Assembly (NCBI GenBank): GCA_029204225.1
Contig: CM055104.1
Span: 39,979,846-40,043,845, forward strand
From: Diphasiastrum complanatum
Lineage: Eukaryota > Streptophyta > Lycopodiopsida > Lycopodiales > Lycopodiaceae
Length of the DNA stretch: 64,000 bases
Reading direction: 5' to 3'
Shown: positions 1 through 11,489 of the stretch, in pieces
Position numbering within the stretch: the first letter of the stretch is position 1
Layout of the letters: each line of letters opens with the position of its first letter
The notes under the pieces: model-generated
Databases searched by the model: none
What the model saw: only the letters and a program-made list of their open reading frames with translations
What the model was told of the DNA's origin: nothing
Made by a program: the position numbers and the translations under genes

Positions 1-1148
1 TTGTGATAGGACCGTCTATCTAGTATCAGAGAGATGGCCAAGTTGTCTCCTAAATCTGTGTGATAACATTTAATATGTTCGAGATATGATTTTCCAATTT
101 GAAAAAGCAATGTTGTAACCGAAATATAGGTTACAAATTTGCATAATAACTTTTGTCAGAGTGCACTTTGAAATGTTGTATCGCTGTTTTGTTCGTTCTT
201 GATCAAATCCGGATCGGAATAGAAAATAGTTTATAAAAGTGTTTTCAAAAATCCTGCAAATTTGGAATATGTTATAAAATAGTAATTTTCATATGTTTAA
301 TGTAATAAAGTAAAAGAATAGAATGGAAAATAAATAAATAAAAATAAAGGTGATTTGTTTACCTTTATCGGATCTCGTGATGTTCATGCACATAGGTTTA
401 TCTCTTGCACGTTTTATGCCAGTGTGGTGATATACGTGCTCATAGTGAAGTATTTTGAAACCCATATTTGTATTGTTCCGATCGATTCCGCAAGCATTCA
501 ATAGAACATTTGTCGCATCGTAGGATAAATTCGCAATTCTTCAATATCTTCAGACGTCGAAGCTTGCGGTTGTTGAGTTTCTTCTTTAGTTTCGAAAAGC
601 TTGTGAAAGTTTTTACCATAAAAGTCGTTATCATAATTAAATTACAAATTTCGAATAGTTAAAAACGTTACTTTTTTTAGGTATTTTATTTAAGTCTAAA
701 AAATGATTCATAAAATTCATAACAATGTATTTTTTGAGCTTCTATAAGTTCTTGTAATTCCATATTGGGATCTCTGTTTTCAAATGCAATTGGAAAATAG
801 AAATGAAATATTTTGGATATGCTATTTCTAGAACAATAAATAATCAAATAATGTGTCATAAAGATTCAGATGTCGTAGAATCAGATCATATTGTCAATAT
901 TGATTTACTTGTGTTGATTAGAATGGCTGGTGTTGGATCAAAATTGTAGTGTTAGTTTGCGGTGTGAGAAATATGTATTCTCGTCTTGTCACTCAAAATA
1001 ACATAACATAAATTAACTCTTGGACAGAAATTGTTTTGAAATATCAATTATTTCAGTGTTGTTGATTGTTATGCCTTGCGATTTATGAGGCTGTAATAGC
1101 ATATGCTAATGTTAAAGGGAAGTGCATTTGTAATATATTTTAGAATCG
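1..1148. other. AT-rich stretch without recognisable gene
   Basis: Very AT-rich sequence with only short open frames on both strands, none with a recognisable domain. It lies downstream of the Helitron relic (which reads leftward), so it may include the decayed 3' end of that element. I could not find a convincing CTRR terminus preceded by a hairpin. Confidence 0.5.
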
Positions 1149-1466
1149 TTATCTCAATTTCCTAATAGTTGATGGCATAATTTTCAAATTTTTGTGAGAT
1201 CCATGGATTGATATCATGATAGAATCGATTTCATTCGTTTGATTCAAATGCGCATAGTCTTGAATCGTTTCGGTCGTTCCATTAACTATTACGTTTGTTA
1301 TGTCTAGATTCGCAAGAACCCTGATCTTTGCATCCTTTGCAATTTGGTCTAGTTGATGAATTGACGAGTCCTCAAGCCAGGATTTTAATTCTAGATTGTC
1401 TATGCATTTGTTTTGACTGGTACGTTTATGATATTTTTCTCTTTGAAGAGTTTTTGTAATGCACAT
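1149..1466 (-). pseudogene. PIF1-type helicase C-terminal fragment
   Basis: A 105-residue frame with IRVLANLDITNVIVNGTTET, close in layout to the C-terminal motif of Helitron/PIF1 helicases ('vmLlrNLd...GLvNGtrg') which contacts DNA. The rest of the frame does not show motif VI. As the last recognisable piece in sense direction it marks the approximate 3' limit of coding debris. Confidence 0.55.
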
Positions 1467-1646
1467 TTGTTATATCTTTTGACATTTTCTTTGTGTGTGC
1501 ATATTATTTCCATGTTAGAGCTGATCATTTTCAAAACTTCTTCTTCTGAAATATTTGTGATTCAATGTATCATTGATTTCTTCTAATGTTGGCTTTCTAA
1601 ATCTTATCATGTTAAAAAATGAAAAATATAAAGCATCTGACGCGTG

Positions 1647-1886
1647 TCAAATCGAATAAGTCAGGTGGATCTGAATCGTCATTTTCCAATATGAAGATGT
1701 CGAGATGTGGCATATTGAACATAAACTATCAGTTCTATGTTTACATATTGCTGGCAATTGTGCATGATTGTCTACTAACAACAGGATGAAATTCTGGAAA
1801 GGCAGACGATATGGATTTGATTTTACTTGATTTATTTGGTGTATGAAAAGTTGTAACGTTTGAGAAGTCAATAATGATATCAGCAC
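1647..1886 (-). pseudogene. PIF1-type helicase fragment (Walker B region)
   Basis: The readable core is PFQNFILLLVDNHAQLPAIC, which resembles the PIF1 motif II/III area where a hydrophobic strand is followed by GDxxQLPPV. The leading Gly of GD is replaced by V, and flanking sequence is not helicase-like, so the piece is decayed. It lies just downstream in sense of the Walker A fragment, as expected for one Helitron helicase. Confidence 0.5.
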
Positions 1887-1920
1887 TTAAGATTTTTTTG
1901 TAACGTACATCAGTAGGCAT

Positions 1921-2145
1921 TTAGATTTCGTATATAGAGAGCATTAACAGGATCGAAAATAAATTGTGCACTGTCAATGCACGTTTACTAAGCCTACATG
2001 CAGTTGCACCTGTTGTGGCACATAACAAAAGAGATTTGTTTGTTTTTTCGAGCGCGAATGTTAAATATTTTATTAGATGCGTTTTTCCACTTCTTGGTGT
2101 ATTTGACAACATAAAAATACCTGACTGATTTGACATCAAAATCAA
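1921..2145 (-). pseudogene. PIF1-type helicase fragment (Walker A region)
   Basis: The frame reads SGIFMLSNTPRSGKTHLIKY, followed by LLLCATTGATACRLSKRALT and VHNLFSI. These correspond to the PIF1 helicase Walker A loop (normally GxxGTGKS/T) and to motif Ia, where PIF1 proteins have 'ATTGxAA' and then 'TxHxxF'. The Walker A glycines are altered (NTPRSGKT instead of GPGGTGKT), which would impair nucleotide binding. The fragment ends in a stop after about 74 residues. Confidence 0.65.
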
Positions 2146-2678
2146 AAAAGCACTTTCTTATTCTGTTGTCAATGAAGAATTTTCAATGATTGAAATTCAT
2201 GTGAAATACTTGAAATAACGGTTCGTGTGAAAATGATTTATGTTGCAATAAGATATTTACAATTTGTTGTCAGTGTTCATTTTGAAGCATTTGTTTATTC
2301 GAATAATTTTCAACATAATGTTCAATATCTTTTTCATTCGAATGAAATCACAATATGCATTCTAATATAAAACGATTGATCATTGTTCTCGAGGCTCAAA
2401 AAGTTCATGTTCTTTTCAAAATTGACATTTTTCTAATAAGATATTGAAAAAAAAAACCTTCTGTTTGATATGCAGTGTGATAAGTTGTGAATCTGATTAT
2501 TTTAGTATTTGTATAATAATAATGTCCTAATTGATCCATATATATTTCTTTTTGAAAATGTTTTTTTTTTTTGCGATTACAATAAATCGGCGCCAAATAC
2601 TCATAAAAAGTCATGTTTCAAGTTTTTCAGGTCTATAGTGTGTAGATGATCAATTGGATGCAATAGTATGTATTGTTA

Positions 2679-2891
2679 TTAAATTAGAAATTTGCGTCGC
2701 AAATCTGGAGAGGAGCTATCTACGTAAGAACAACTTCGTATCTTGTTGGTAATCGAAATTTGTAAGCATGTGAAACTAATTTTTGGCCATGATATCGGTT
2801 TTGTCAAGATGTAGCTAGATATTAATTTTAGGACATTTTCATCCGCATGGGATAATCCGATCTTTTTTGCATCATCTATATTCAGATTCAA
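2679..2891 (-). pseudogene. Possible Helitron linker between Rep and helicase
   Basis: A 70-residue frame directly downstream (in sense) of the Rep-region fragment. It contains SYILTKPISWPKISF and a stretch rich in Ser and Ile, without a motif I can name with confidence. Position between Rep and helicase remnants is the only good argument that it belongs to the element. Confidence 0.3.
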
Positions 2892-3328
2892 TGGCGAATG
2901 TTGGCTTTGATTTCATTGCATATTTCAATAGGTAATATGACCAGCCCAGTGTTTGTAATCCGTTGTAAATTCATGTGTGCTTGCCATAACAATAGCACTG
3001 TCGGGTGATAAGGTACTACGTTACGATCTTCATATCTAAGTCGGAAGTATAGCCATCGTTCAGTTCTTGTGTCTAATTTAGTAGATGTCGAATATTTTTT
3101 GAATGAAAATCCATATTTACTGGTCTTTGTTCTTTTTTTATCAGCTTTGATGGCACAAGCTGATCGACAATAATGGATTTGTTTTCGTACGACTAATTCA
3201 TATATTTGTTTTCTGAGTGGATCTAATGGAATTTCGAATTTTTTTGCTTCTAGATTGAGTTTTGCAGGAATGAATGCAATGATTTCATTTCCAATTTTTC
3301 TTACATCTTTTCTTTTAACCCATAGCAT
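2888..3328 (-). pseudogene. Helitron Rep-region fragment
   Basis: This 146-residue frame starts MLWVKRKDVRKIGNEIIAF and ends with EDRNVVPYHPTVLLLWQAHM, which parallels the Helitron segment 'NRWVVPYNPYLLLKYNAHIN' that follows the rolling-circle initiator domain. A Cys-containing segment HYCRSAC sits before it, where Helitron proteins have a short conserved Cys motif. The two-tyrosine catalytic motif of the Rep domain is not visible in this frame. Stops and frame changes on both sides show it is non-functional. Confidence 0.6.
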
Positions 3329-3694
3329 GATATGGGCATGTATAGAACCTCAATTTTGGAACTCGTATCGTAACATGTAGTGTTTAATTCGTCCTAAAAT
3401 TGCTCTTTTTGAAAGAATGAATTATTTCATAAATAATTCCAACTTCTTGACAAACAGCAACGACATTCAATCAAACAATTTCTCCAATCGAAATTCCTAT
3501 TATAATTTTTCACTATTTCTTCTATTTGTTAGACTTCTGACCATCGTAATTCAGTTGTTTCATCGCTTGTCAATGTCAAAAAACAATCCCCAATATGTCA
3601 CCATCGTTAATAGATCTTTAAAATTCCATCTATGCCATGATGGAGTGTCTAGCATTTTTGTATGACAAAGTGAATTCAAAACATTTCTAAAAAT

Positions 3695-3982
3695 CTATCC
3701 TTCGTTTGCATTTGGATGTTTATTAACAAATTCGACAATGTCTTTTTGCAAGACAACAGACGACACCTTTGTTGTTATCAAGATTGCTTGTCGTATTTGA
3801 TACATTATAAGTAAATATGGTGGATATAGTATAAATGGCGAAAACAATGAAGAAACTCTCATTTTCATGTAATCGATATAACGTATTTTCCCATCGTAAT
3901 AACCATGACCAAATGGAAACAGAAATGGGAAAATTGCATTTTCTAATGTGATGAATTTCTTTTGTTCAGTCATTAACGGCAA
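3695..3982 (-). pseudogene. Helitron-like N domain fragment
   Basis: The frame reads LENAIFPFLFPFGHGYYDG, then IRYIDYMKMR and a run ending in QIRQAIL. This matches the layout of the Helitron-like N-terminal domain, where a FPxLFPxGxGG-type block is followed by a DYxxxRL-type block and a region describing rows of aromatic residues. The fragment is open for 95 residues but ends in unrelated residues and is not joined in frame to its neighbours. It is the clearest single diagnostic of a Helitron here. Confidence 0.65.
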
Positions 3983-4227
3983 TCCAGAAACTTCGTGCTT
4001 ATGCGTCGAGTCACATCTACTGAAATATCTATTATGGATAACAATTGTAAATGTGACACGTCAATCTTAAAAAGAGAACGCAGATACGTAGGCGAAGAAA
4101 ATACTATGTATTTTATTTGATGTGGATAAGTTTTACATAAAGCGCATGTATACCACTATTTTTGTTCCTCATTTGTATATGTATATCTCCATAAAAAGTA
4201 TTAGCTTTTGCATAAGGTGGAACGTTA

Positions 4228-4482
4228 TTATGTTCTTACTATGTTCTTATTATGTTCTTTCTTGAAGAAATTCGTACTTCCACATGTAGAACAACATTGC
4301 ATTTTCCGATAATTTCCATACAAAACATTTGACATCTTGATATTCTTTTGTTTTAAACCATCCATCGACATATGGCATAAATTGTTTTTTTTTCTTCTAG
4401 AAAACATTTTCTTTCGCGATTTTACGTGTTCGTTTCGTTTGTAATTGTATTTTTTATGAGATAATTGATCGTGTGTTTTCAA
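4228..4482 (-). pseudogene. Helitron N-terminal Cys-rich fragment
   Basis: An 84-residue lysine/arginine-rich frame containing CCSTCGS followed by a nearby His, compatible with the zinc-binding N-terminus found on Helitron proteins. It lies immediately upstream (in the sense direction) of the Helitron-like N domain, which is the main reason for linking it to the element. On its own the sequence is too short and biased to classify. Confidence 0.35.
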
Positions 4483-7400
4483 TTCTAAGCAAACAAATCT
4501 TTTATTTTTTTTTGGAAAACTATTTCTATTGACTATTGACTACGAATCGATATTATTCGCCCTATGCCAAAGCACAAATTTTTTCTTGATAAGATTTCAA
4601 CTATCGAAATAAATAGCGCGAGATGAAACAATCATCAACGGTGTTAGTCATTCTCAAAAATAACAAAATTGGAAAATGATTACAAACAAAACGAATTTCG
4701 TATGGAATTTTTTTGAGCTAAAATTTTATATGCTATAAAAAACAATAGATCTGTACTAAAATAACAAATTAAAATTCATAACATTGAAATTGTATCATTT
4801 ATTCAATTTTGTAAGAAAACAAACATTTGAATAAAAAACAAAAATTAATTTTCAATATTTTGTAAAAGATAAGAATTCTAAATGCCATACACATAATTCT
4901 CATAACAATTGCATATAAAATTATACTCATTTTGATACAGAAAGAATGTTGAAACTCAAAATGAATTTTTTTTTTCAAAGTTCGAAATTATTGGAGATCC
5001 ATGATATGTGTTGAGCTATCTTGTGTTCCTAAAAACGATATCATCTATTGTAGTATAAATTGTTGATAAAAGAGTTTGTACAAAGAATTCAAGAAAGAGT
5101 TTCTCAAATCTTTACGATTATAGTTCTTATACATCAATACTATTAGGTAGTATCAATTATCAATGGTATCTGACAATCTGATATCGTTTAATCTTACCAT
5201 CCAATGCTATTGGAATATGATAAAATCATATAATTCAAGTAATTAATGACTAAGTTCAAAGCAATATTAAACACGTTTTTAGATCTATGAATATATGAAA
5301 TGAAATGTTTTTAACTATTTTAAAAGGATATGAGTAGATTACAACCACATTTCGTTTTAGATCTATAGGGTTATTACAAGTTCTACAAATTATAATTGTC
5401 TATTCATTTAGTTTTGATATTTTTGCAATTTATTTCAAGCAAATTTTAAATATCGATACATTCAGCGTTGAATATGCATATTTCTCAAGCATTGCTTGCG
5501 TTTATACTTTTGTGAAAAGAGTTGAATATTATATTCACTCTAACAAATATTTATAAGTAATGAAATTATACTTGTAAGATAAATCACAATTGTTTTTCAA
5601 TGAGACATAGTTACGTTCAGATTATTGTTTCTTATTTTTTTTTTGTTGAATAAACAAGTTGTTCTTTCAATTTATGAGAAATGAATTCAAAAATGAATTA
5701 CTAATGTCATGAGCTATAAGACGACTTGGATTCTACTATTATGTAAATGGACTCTATTACAAAACATCATTACTGTAGTTTGTGATATGTTTTTTGATAA
5801 TTATTATTATTGATTTTATTTTCTATTTGTTTTATTGCACTTTGCAAGACATATCATTAATTTTTTTTATTTGGAAAAGCATAGAGAGAGCTTTGTAGAA
5901 TATTTAAAATATTCTCAGAACGTTAGCATTTCTTAGAAAAAGTCAGTTATTAGAAAGCCATCTATTTGATCAAGTGTAAGATGGCAAAAAGAGAGGTGGC
6001 GATTTGCCTCTCAAATTTATAAACTAGGAGATTTGCCTTTCTCCCAAACGCCAATGCCATATGATAAATGAAATTCGAAATTGCCAATTGCAAATTGCTA
6101 TGACATATTTCAAATAGTCTACAAAGCTCGGAGATTGTTTTTTCAAATAAAATTCTTTATTCTATATTTTTGAAATTGATTCGTATTTACTTTTGTCAAT
6201 TATTCAATTCGTTTTATTATTGTGATGAGTTGGTTTCCTTATGTTACATTCATACAGATCACTTCAACAATACGTATTGAATTTTGTCAACGTCTTATAA
6301 TTCCAAATTTGATGGAACGGAATCTTGCTTCCATCATCACATCTAGTAAATTGATGATTGACAATAAAAAAAAAATTTATAAAAAATAATTTCACGTTTG
6401 TGAAGGTTGTCATTGATAAGACATGTGTCTCTTGATTGTGTCGTCATACATAGAGCTGGCCCTAGTCCATAACTAGACTCACATATAGTGATCCAAACAA
6501 ACATTTTTTGCAGTAAGATTGGAAAATGATGTCTGATTCTCATTTACAAGTCGCCAAATCTATCATTCATTGGAAAAAGACTTCAAAATTTTGATATCAC
6601 ATATTAATAGTAATTATTATGTATTTTTACAACGTACATATTTTAATCTCTTACAGCCTATGAGCGTATCAAAAGCTATCAAAAATTGAACTCTAAGTTT
6701 TCATTTTTATTTAGATCATTAAATATTTTAAGCTTAAGTTTCTATGGATAATTAGCTTAACTCTAAGCTTTAATACACATATTTTGCATACTCATAGTGA
6801 ATTTTTAACAAGGTGCAAGCTAAACTAATGTATTGTTAATCTAAAATGACGATACAAGTATTTCAAAATCGACATCCAATTAGAATATGAATATTAGGTT
6901 TGCAAAAATAAATCATTTTTATATTGACTACTGCTTGAGCTCATGAGTTACTAAGCAAAAGACTTCATCATGATCATATCATGATCTCATATTCTCATGT
7001 CACAATTCAGAACCTACAAGCAACTATATGCACTCTTTGTGCAAAACACACACTCTCTAAAACTCTAAAATACATGAAAGCAAATTGAAGGTCGTCAACT
7101 ACTGACATGATTGGTGTGTGAGCTAACTATTACTATTATTATTATGTATCTACTTGGCTTCCTGAAGTACGAGTATCAGAGGAGGTGTTAAGACGAATAT
7201 TCTATGAGATTTGGAGCAATAATAGTAGCATGAGAATAACAATTTACAGTCTTCTGATCAAAAGAACGTTCATGTGGTCTGGACAGATGAAGCTCAGAAG
7301 CTTGGGTGGCGCATGATCATCGATAGAATACGTATATGCATAGGGTACGTATACAAAAATTTGAACGTAAAGATGAAAAAGATAGGGGCAAGTCTTCTTT

Positions 7401-7764
7401 TTTGCCTCTGGTATTTTACCAAACGAACGCACTACTCGTTCGCATGCAGTTGCTAATGCACTTGTTAAAACAAGGTTTGATGCATATGAAATGACTGTAC
7501 ATCTATCTTCATCTCTAAAAACTAAAACAAAAACTACTACATATCGATATTAATTCGTAGACAACGATTCTACTCGCATGCATATATAGAAGCGTAGGTT
7601 GTCTTATCATTCTACACTTTTTGTCTACACTGCCTATGATAGTGTTGTTTAGCTATGCTTCCTTAAACAAATCTCCGATGTCCCAGCTACAGGCGATCCT
7701 ATTCGTGCAGCGATTGCTTGCAAACAAAGAACAACCTTTGTTCCCCTGCTGCGAAATTCCAGTC
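4483..7764. other. AT-rich intergenic sequence
   Basis: About 3.3 kb of AT-rich DNA with many homopolymer A/T runs and no frame that shows a domain. Short open frames at 6343-6543 and 7244-7456 have no recognisable content. Nothing resembling LTR termini, tRNA or rRNA was seen. Confidence 0.5.
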
Positions 7765-7995
7765 ACTCCGTTCGTCCGTTCTACCAACAACTACCCTGCT
7801 TTTCTATATGAAAAGGCCAAAAAAAAAAAGCTGCTATCGTCATAAAAACCGCTCAGACTCCGTTCGTCCGTTCTAGCAACAATTACGCTGCTTTTCTACA
7901 TGAAAACGCCAAAAAAAAAAAGCTTCTATCGTCCTAAAAACTGCTCAGCTGCTTTTCTGCATGCAAACTCGTGAAAAAAAAAGAGAAAAAAGCTT
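7765..7995. repeat. 92-bp tandem repeat, two full copies plus a partial third
   Basis: Copy 1 is 7765-7856 and copy 2 is 7857-7948. Both begin ACTCCGTTCGTCCGTTCTA, contain GCTTTTCTA(T/C)ATGAAAA then an A-run, and end CTGCTCAG or CGCTCAG. A third degenerate copy starts at 7949 with CTGCTTTTCTGCATG. The copies differ at roughly ten positions by eye. The following 130 bp carry shorter repeats built on TACATGCCTCC and CATCGTGGCTA. Confidence 0.85.
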
Positions 7996-8713
7996 GTTTG
8001 CTCGAAAATTCCGATGCTTTTTTACATGCCTCCTTTTTTACATGCCTCCAGCACGCCTGCTTTCCTACATGAAAGAAGGATGCTTCTTTACATGCCTGCA
8101 TCGTGGCTACATCGTGGCTGTTTTTAACAATCTGCGTGGACCTCAACGAAAGAACAATCAGTGAATTGAGCAAAAACGATACAGTTTGCAGTTTTAGAAA
8201 ATGTGCAGCTTTCAACTTTCTATTTTCTATTTTACACATGAAATCAAAGCCGTTGATTACAATACTATTAACGCTCCAAAACATGCCACGTGGCTATCTG
8301 AATGAAGAGAGAACTCGAAATTGGGTATAGAACAAAATTGTAATAAGATATCACTTAGTTTGTAGTAGAGAGATGAACAACCATAAATGCTTAGGCTGGC
8401 CGCTGCTATCATATCATGTGCTATGTGAAGAAAAGACCGAAGTGGCTCCTATCGAGCATGGCAGGCGGGCAGGAGCGGCGCTATGGATTCCGTTGAGATC
8501 CCGATTCCTCCCTCGCCCTCGCCCCGTCCTCGCCCTCACTGAAACAAAGAAAGCTTTATGCTCGTTTCAAAATTTTGAAATCCTGCAGCAACAGCATATC
8601 AAGGCTCCTCTGCATGTTCTGCAGTCGAGATTGAAGCAGGCGAGGAACGCACATGACTGCAGGTTGCGAGGCGGTTACATTGATAATCAAGTCGCTCAGC
8701 ATCTGTGGGAGCT
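7996..8713. other. Sequence upstream of the NF-YC copy
   Basis: No coding feature can be supported. From about 8400 the GC content rises, and the stretch may be the former promoter and 5' untranslated region of the NF-YC-like sequence that follows; several AG dinucleotides precede 8714, for example CGCTCAG ending at 8700, but no intron can be proven. Confidence 0.35.
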
Positions 8714-9634
8714 ATGGCTGGGCAGCACAGTCAAGACTACTACAGTGCTATGCCTTCTGCTTCTTACCCTCCACCACAGCTCAAAGCTCCTGGAGCTCAG
8801 CCCTCGGTAACGGGCCGCGATCAAGCAGACGCTGCTGCCCAAGGTGAGAACAGCCAGCAACTACAGAAACGGGAACAGCAGCTGCTGAAGGCCTTCTGGA
8901 TGCGGGAAAGGCAGGAGATGAGCGAGTCAAGGACTTCAAGAATCACCAGTTTCCAATTACGAGAATTAGAAGGATCGTGAAAGGCGATGCGGATGTGAGG
9001 ATGGTATCACCGGAGGTTCCTGTGCTGTTTTCGAAAGCTTGTGAGATGTTAATTATGGAGCTGACAGTAAGATCATGGACTCACACTGCAATGAATAGGC
9101 GGAAAGTAGTGCACAAGAATGACATTGCTACTGCCATCTCCAGAACGGATATATTCGACTTCCTTGTGGAAATTGTGCAGAGGGATGAGCTGAAGGAGGC
9201 GGAGGGTCTCGGGATGCCTCGTGCAAGGATGCCGGTAGAAAAGCCTGCTGATCCAGTTTCATACGGAGGCCTTTACTCTCTGCCACAGCCAGAAGACCCT
9301 CCTGCAAGACCGCCGAATGTGGCATTGATAGTGGGCCGATCTGCAGAGCATCAGGGCCCTGGGATGCCTCGTGCAGCAATGCCGGTAAGATTAACGCGTG
9401 CTGATCCGCGTTCATACGGGGGCCTTTATTATCTGCCACCGCCACGTAAACCTCCTGCAATACCGCCGAATGTGGCAGTGATGGTGGGCCGACCCGCGGA
9501 TTGATCTGACCCGCAATTTCCAGCAAACACGACCAATATCGACTTTTTATGAGGCTCAGCAGCCATTGCAGGAAATGTTGCAACATCCACAGATGAGAAA
9601 AATTGCGCGAGGGGCACCTGCTCATGGCAACTGA
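8714..9634 (+). pseudogene. NF-YC: NF-YC-like (CCAAT-binding factor subunit C), frameshifted
   Basis: NF-YC is the histone-fold subunit that pairs with NF-YB in the nucleus and then recruits NF-YA to bind CCAAT. The first frame starts at ATG 8714 (MAGQHSQDYYSA) and reaches LLKAFWMRERQEM at 8920. The expected continuation ERVKDFKNHQFPITRIRRI is present but in the next frame, as if one G were lost after 8920. The second frame carries the histone fold: KGDADVRMVSPEVPVLFSKA, ELTVRSW, KNDIATAISRTDIFDFLVEI. It stops at 9502-9504. After that the first frame is open again to the TGA at 9632-9634 with a Gln-rich tail, implying a second indel. Conserved positions are altered (VQRDE for VPRDE; NRRKVV for KRRTLQ). 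Probably a pseudogene; one base error in the assembly at 8920 is an alternative for the first break only. Confidence 0.85.
9211..9503 (+). repeat. 150-bp in-frame tandem duplication inside the NF-YC relic
   Basis: GGGATGCCTCGTGCA begins at 9211 and again at 9361, giving a period of exactly 150 bp, or 50 codons. Each copy encodes a GMPRAxMPV block, then SYGGLYxLP, then PPNVAxxVGR. Single-copy plant NF-YC proteins have one such block after the histone fold (GLPRxxLPVGGPAD type). The duplication kept frame, so it may have occurred while the protein was still selected. Confidence 0.85.
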
Positions 9635-11489
9635 TCCTAAAGAGAGAGTTACAAGTTACCATTCAGTGCCGGATTCAAACCCGTTTGTCTTTTCTTAATG
9701 GCAAAGTCTTGCATATTTGAAAGTCACTTTTCTTTGAGATGGAAATTTCCATCACTGCTCTTGGTCATTGTTTAAGCACGGCTGGTCTTTATGAAAGTAA
9801 TTTGAATCTTTTTAAAGTCTTTTGTGTCGTATACCGACTTTCTAGATCAATCTTCTGGTGACCCATAGGTAGAACAATGCTGTGCATCCTTACTGATCAA
9901 TTTTGGGAAATGATATATAATACAAGATCTGAAGCTTAGAAATTTTCTTGTTCAATATTCTGATGATGCTTCATAAAGTGTACAGTAGCACAGACGGTCA
10001 TCCAGCTTGAACGACCTGTGGGCTTCATGTTTGGAAGTGCTGTGACATTACAATTGGACAATCTTACATTTCGTTGAAGTCTTTGGGCTGTATTTGGCTG
10101 CAATAACAGTAATCACAGAAAATGCTAGATGAGAACGAAGCTTTGCTTACAAGCGTTTTGCACGATCAGATCTGACATACAATTCTTATTACGGGAAACC
10201 CAGTATATAGCTTATCAGGGGTAAGCTAGTGTGCTTTCAGAGCATTACAATAAACAAATGGAGTTGAAATATCTCATCAAGAGAAACGCTGGATTTGTTG
10301 AAAAAAAAGTATGCATTGCTTGAATGTGGTAGGAGGTTTTCTTATGCATACTTAGTTTGAAGTTTGTTGCCACTTTATAATACCAACTTGAATGGTTAAT
10401 AGGATTTTTAACTTTAGCATTTTCAAAAAGATAGCCAAAAACCTCGGCATGATGGTGGTCAAGTGCGAGGTTTTTGTGCGTTGACTGACAATTGTATATA
10501 CCTCAGAAATATTTTTGGTATATTTTTGAAATTAGAATCTTTTTTCAATTAATATTTTGAGGTATATTACGTCATTGTTGAAAAAATGCAGCCCTTGGTG
10601 TAAGTCTTGGTATACTAAATAATTGATTTTGAATAGATTTTCATAGATATATGCTTATCAACACATTGAATTTGATTCTTTATCAACAATAGAGGCCATT
10701 TATACAAGCGAAAACCAAAAATGTGATAATACACTACAACAATATCATGATGAAATGTGTACTCAACATCACACATAACGTATTTTTGTATCATGCCAAT
10801 CATTAATAAATAAGTAGAAAAAATTGAGTATAGTAAGTTGCAGTACATCAATATTTTATATAATTTATCCATCATCTGTTATTGTGCATTGATATCATCA
10901 ATATAATATGTTACAGTATGATCATGCTACAAATCTGCCAAATTAAACGAGTCTATTTCTAACTCTACCAAACTATCTCCTATTACTTCATTAAAAAGCT
11001 AATCTAATGGCGATGGTGATGACGTGATTAATGATCGAGTAGGACGTCATGTATTGTGTGATGTGATGTGATATGCGATGGTGACGCATCATGATCGATG
11101 TCATGATCATGAAAAGAATGTGTGCCTCGAAGTCGGCCTTTGGCAAATTCGAAGACATATCATCTTCATTTGCATCTTATTCAAGTAGTACAGTTGGTCG
11201 CATGCCCTCCACAACATCTCTATCCTCAAAAATTCATTTACAACGAGGAGCAACTTGAATCACATACTACCATATGGAATATGAGGAGTCAGGGTGAAAA
11301 CCCACTTGTAATTATTAGCATAAACACCTTTCAGTATGAATATCTATATTAAATTTGCTTGAGCTCATTGAAGATCAATTAATTAACACAAAAAGGATGC
11401 ATTGATCATGACTATTTACATTGAACACATTTATGTACTTGCTCACATTGTTGAGGAAAAACAAATGATTCAATTTGATATGTCCAAAG
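9635..11489. other. Non-coding sequence
   Basis: No recognisable coding sequence. A 9-bp inverted repeat (AAACCTCG...CGAGGTTT) lies near 10437-10476, and a cluster of TGACG/ACGT-type and TGATCA-type motifs lies at about 11010-11110. Otherwise unremarkable AT-rich DNA. Confidence 0.4.

Larger units (their letters stand above)
1149..4482 (-). mobile_element. Decayed Helitron (rolling-circle transposon)
   Basis: Fragments of one Helitron RepHel protein appear in the expected order on the minus strand: a Cys-rich N-terminal piece (4228-4482), the Helitron-like N domain (3695-3982), the Rep-proximal segment (2888-3328), then pieces of a PIF1-type helicase (1921-2145, 1647-1886, 1149-1466). Frames change between pieces and stops intervene, so the protein is not made. 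The whole tract is more AT-rich than the retrotransposon region to the right. Helitrons move by rolling-circle replication and insert at AT dinucleotides. I could not define either terminus, so the coordinates cover only the coding debris. The order of domains makes the call fairly secure; the subtype is not determined. Confidence 0.7.

Noticed and set aside
8373-8847. 145- and 64-codon open frames just upstream of the NF-YC relic
   Set aside because: They overlap the NF-YC reading frame in other frames and show no domain; GC-rich sequence keeps them open by chance.
9128-9662. Minus-strand open frames opposite the NF-YC histone fold
   Set aside because: They are antisense shadows of the conserved plus-strand protein; residues show no family.
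10437-10476. AAACCTCG/CGAGGTTT inverted repeat as a terminator or small-RNA hairpin
   Set aside because: The stem is only about 8-9 bp with a long loop, and no transcript context supports it.
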